Shown: piece after piece, positions 5,145-5,977 of the stretch | Layout of the letters: the number at the start of each line of letters is the position of its first letter | Position numbering within the stretch: the first letter of the stretch is position 1 | Assembly: GCF_029762515.1 (NCBI RefSeq) | Contig: NZ_JARVGN010000105.1 | Location: 1-5,977, forward strand | Length of the DNA stretch: 5,977 bases | Direction of reading: 5' to 3' | Origin: Methanocalculus sp. | GTDB lineage: Archaea; Halobacteriota; Methanomicrobia; Methanomicrobiales; Methanocorpusculaceae | Notes under the pieces: model-generated | Told to the model about the DNA's origin: nothing | The model's input: only the letters and a program-made list of their open reading frames with translations | Database searches by the model: none | Translations under genes and position numbers: made by a program

Positions 5145-5977
5145 GGGAGAGGAGAGCTTCCTCCTTTGTAGTATAAACAGGGCCAGTGAGAAGAGAGCAA
5201 TCAAAGGAATTACTGCTAAAGGGGAAGATTCTTCTGATTGCGGCATTTCCCGAACCAAAGGATCATAGAGATCAGGATGCAATGCTTCTGCCACCTCTTC
5301 GAGTGCATCCACAATTCTGGGTCCGCCCCGGCTTATGATATCGGATTCAATAATAATAACCCGGTTATTTTGCACCGCATCCAGCCGTGCAAGCCGTGGT
5401 TCTGTCATGACATAGTTATAGATGACATCATAGCCGGCTTTTCCCATTCCAGTTCCCGAGCTGACAAGGATATAATCGGGATTTGCGGAGACAAATTCTT
5501 CAAGGCCGACGATCTTATACTCATCAACTCCTGAAAATGCATTCCTGCCGCCTGAGGTTCTGATCACCTCGTTCTGGAAGGTCCGGTCACCAGACACCCA
5601 TATCGGATCATGCCAGACGATATGGGCAACAGACGGGGTGTGGGATCGGGTGGCAACCCGCTCCTCGACCGCCGCAATTCTCTGGCTAAGCTCCTGATTC
5701 AGCATCTCCGCATTATCTTCAGCACCGCAAACCCTGCCAAGCAGTATGATCATCTCCAGGATCTCATCGATTGTTTCCGGATTGATGACAAGAACCGTTA
5801 TCCCAAGTGATCGAAGTCGGTTAAACACCTCCTCGGAGTTCTTTGGAGCAGCCACCACCAGATCAGGCCTTGCAGCAACGACCTTTTCTGCACTGATTGT
5901 GGTAAACCCGCCCATTGATTCAATCTGACGGGCTTCTGGGGGGTAGTCACTCTGTTCAGCCACCCCGACAAGCCGAT
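5139..5977 (-). CDS. ABC transporter substrate-binding protein, BtuF/FepB type (cobalamin or iron chelate), partial
   Basis: 278 residues are visible; the N-terminus lies beyond position 5977, since the frame is open to the edge and the first codons (RLVGVAEQSDYPPEA) match the middle of the first lobe of PF01497 proteins (usual form RLVGVTxYCxYPxEA). A GTG at 5963 is therefore an internal Val, not the start. Family signs in order: GGFTTISAEKVVAARPDLVVA (lobe 1), a long helix linker around LNQELSQRIAAVEERV, DPIWVSGDRTFQNEVIRTSGGRNAF (start of lobe 2), NPDYILVSSG and a C-terminal helix. The last 30 residues hold a membrane segment (PLAVIPLIALFSLALFIL) followed by QRRK, an anchor that leaves the binding lobes outside the cell. 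Methanogens depend on corrinoids, so cobalamin/cobamide uptake is plausible, but sequence alone does not separate this from iron-chelate binding; the transporter genes would be to the right. Confidence 0.85.
   Translation of the reverse strand, partial: RLVGVAEQSDYPPEARQIESMGGFTTISAEKVVAARPDLVVAAPKNSEEVFNRLRSLGITVLVINPETIDEILEMIILLGRVCGAEDNAEMLNQELSQRIAAVEERVATRSHTPSVAHIVWHDPIWVSGDRTFQNEVIRTSGGRNAFSGVDEYKIVGLEEFVSANPDYILVSSGTGMGKAGYDVIYNYVMTEPRLARLDAVQNNRVIIIESDIISRGGPRIVDALEEVAEALHPDLYDPLVREMPQSEESSPLAVIPLIALFSLALFILQRRKLSSPS

Overview
The window looks like chromosomal DNA of a methanogenic archaeon, most probably of the order Methanomicrobiales. The evidence is the start of an archaeal A1AO ATP synthase operon in the order H-I-K, together with TATA-like elements, purine-rich Shine-Dalgarno sites and oligo-T tracts of archaeal style. 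The genus cannot be fixed from this window.

Layout: positions 1-2523 (minus strand) hold the promoter-proximal part of the ATP synthase operon. atpH (peripheral stalk) overlaps atpI (membrane stator), which overlaps atpK (rotor ring) by ATGA; atpK runs off the left edge. A 116-bp divergent region (2524-2639) separates this from a plus-strand pair: a bacterial-type glucokinase (2640-3596) and, 45 bp on, a small free-standing AroQ-type chorismate mutase (3642-3926). A short AT-rich region with T-tracts on both strands lies between chorismate mutase and a convergent small gene of unknown function (3996-4175, minus). A 141-bp divergent region follows. A plus-strand gene (4317-5144) encodes a membrane-anchored protein that appears to be only an extracellular Cache/PDC-type sensor region. 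It converges on, and overlaps by 6 bp, a minus-strand gene (5139 to beyond 5977) for a BtuF/FepB-type metal-chelate or cobalamin binding protein with a C-terminal membrane anchor; its N-terminus lies outside the window.

Functionally the window joins energy conservation (ATP synthase), central sugar and aromatic amino-acid metabolism (glucokinase, chorismate mutase) and cell-surface sensing and uptake (Cache protein, binding protein). Apart from the ATP synthase genes nothing indicates one shared pathway. I found no mobile element, CRISPR array, tRNA or rRNA, and no convincing novel multi-gene system. The points most worth a second look are the hairpin and overlapping upstream ORF in the glucokinase leader, the carboxylate-free first hairpin of the rotor subunit, the effector-less Cache protein and the small conserved unknown protein.
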